NCBI RefSeq assembly: GCF_028868675.1
Contig: NZ_JAGWUA010000008.1
Coordinates: 1 to 50,759, forward strand
Origin: Bradyrhizobium sp.
GTDB lineage: Bacteria; Pseudomonadota; Alphaproteobacteria; Rhizobiales; Xanthobacteraceae
Reading direction: 5' to 3'
Length of the DNA: 50,759 bases
Shown: positions 50,639 through 50,759 of the stretch, piece after piece
Position numbering within the stretch: position 1 is the first letter of the stretch
How the letters are laid out: each line of letters starts with the position of its first letter
Program-made: the position numbers and the translations under genes
The notes under the pieces: model-generated
The model's database searches: none
Told to the model about the DNA's origin: nothing
The model's input: only the letters and a program-made list of their open reading frames with translations

Positions 50639-50759
50639 GGCGGCGGTTTTGGGCGCGAGGCAAATTGGATGATCGGCTGCTGCAGCCGCGATCGCCGGCG
50701 CGTTCGCCGCCGGCATCCGTGCGGGCGTTCTGCTTGCCTCTATCGGCGTGGCTCCGCGG
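50639..50759. other. Window end without a recognisable gene
   Basis: In all six frames this last stretch gives only short or low-complexity peptides. It contains a short GC palindrome (CGGCTGC-T-GCAGCCG) at about 50671-50685. A gene could begin just beyond the window. Confidence 0.4.

Noticed and set aside
1..50759. CRISPR arrays, insertion sequences, tRNA or rRNA genes
   Set aside because: No spaced direct repeats, transposase-like proteins, terminal inverted repeats or RNA-gene signatures were recognised on reading.

Overview
This 50.8 kb high-GC window reads like an alphaproteobacterial chromosome. I would place it near Bradyrhizobium/Rhodopseudomonas, because the 4-hydroxybenzoate genes look hba-like and a short-chain dehydrogenase looks BadH-like; this placement comes from remembered families, not from a search. 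It is a dense catabolic island for anaerobic breakdown of aromatic acids, arranged in tightly packed operons. I found no rRNA, tRNA, CRISPR array or insertion sequence.

Layout. (1) 1-11.8 kb: a partial MFS transporter, an AhpD-like protein, an acyl-CoA synthetase, a five-gene Liv-type ABC transporter, a TetR regulator, and a convergent beta-oxidation-like set (two enoyl-CoA hydratase-family proteins and a BadH-like SDR) whose leading acyl-CoA dehydrogenase survives only as a C-terminal remnant. (2) 11.8-24.3 kb: a bacteriohemerythrin; a second ABC transporter with a LivM-LivG fusion, together with a benzoate-CoA-ligase-family enzyme; 4-hydroxybenzoate-CoA ligase (hbaA); and the divergent molybdenum enzyme 4-hydroxybenzoyl-CoA reductase (hbaBCD). 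(3) 24.4-27.1 kb: two tandem cysteine-poor CRP/FNR regulators, an Rrf2 regulator and a GNAT. (4) 27.2-39.7 kb: a DUF2249 protein, a polytopic membrane protein, two GNATs, a hemerythrin, a 2[4Fe-4S] ferredoxin, ATP-dependent benzoyl-CoA reductase (bcrCBAD), 6-hydroxycyclohex-1-ene-1-carbonyl-CoA dehydrogenase (had), and divergent korAB plus a ferritin-like protein. (5) 39.8-50.6 kb: phenylacetate-CoA ligase, phenylacetyl-CoA:acceptor oxidoreductase (padB and a padC-padD fusion), a hotdog thioesterase and a third Liv-type ABC transporter.

How it fits together. ABC systems import aromatic acids and ligases make the CoA thioesters. HbaBCD removes the para-hydroxyl of 4-hydroxybenzoyl-CoA, and PadBCD oxidises phenylacetyl-CoA towards phenylglyoxylate, a benzoyl-CoA precursor. 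BcrCBAD reduces benzoyl-CoA with electrons from ferredoxin, which KorAB can re-reduce. Had acts downstream in the Thauera-type modified beta-oxidation branch. Its partners Dch and Oah, and the phenylglyoxylate-oxidising complex, are not in the window.

Regulation. Nine FNR/CRP-like inverted repeats (TTGA[C/T]-N4-[G/A]TCAA or near matches) lie 50-100 bp upstream of nearly every anaerobic operon and of both CRP/FNR genes. This suggests one coherent regulon run by the tandem HbaR-like paralogs or a related FNR/FixK protein. The 3.8-11.8 kb block lacks such boxes and instead has a TGAATGA-N4-TCATTCA palindrome that could serve its TetR protein.
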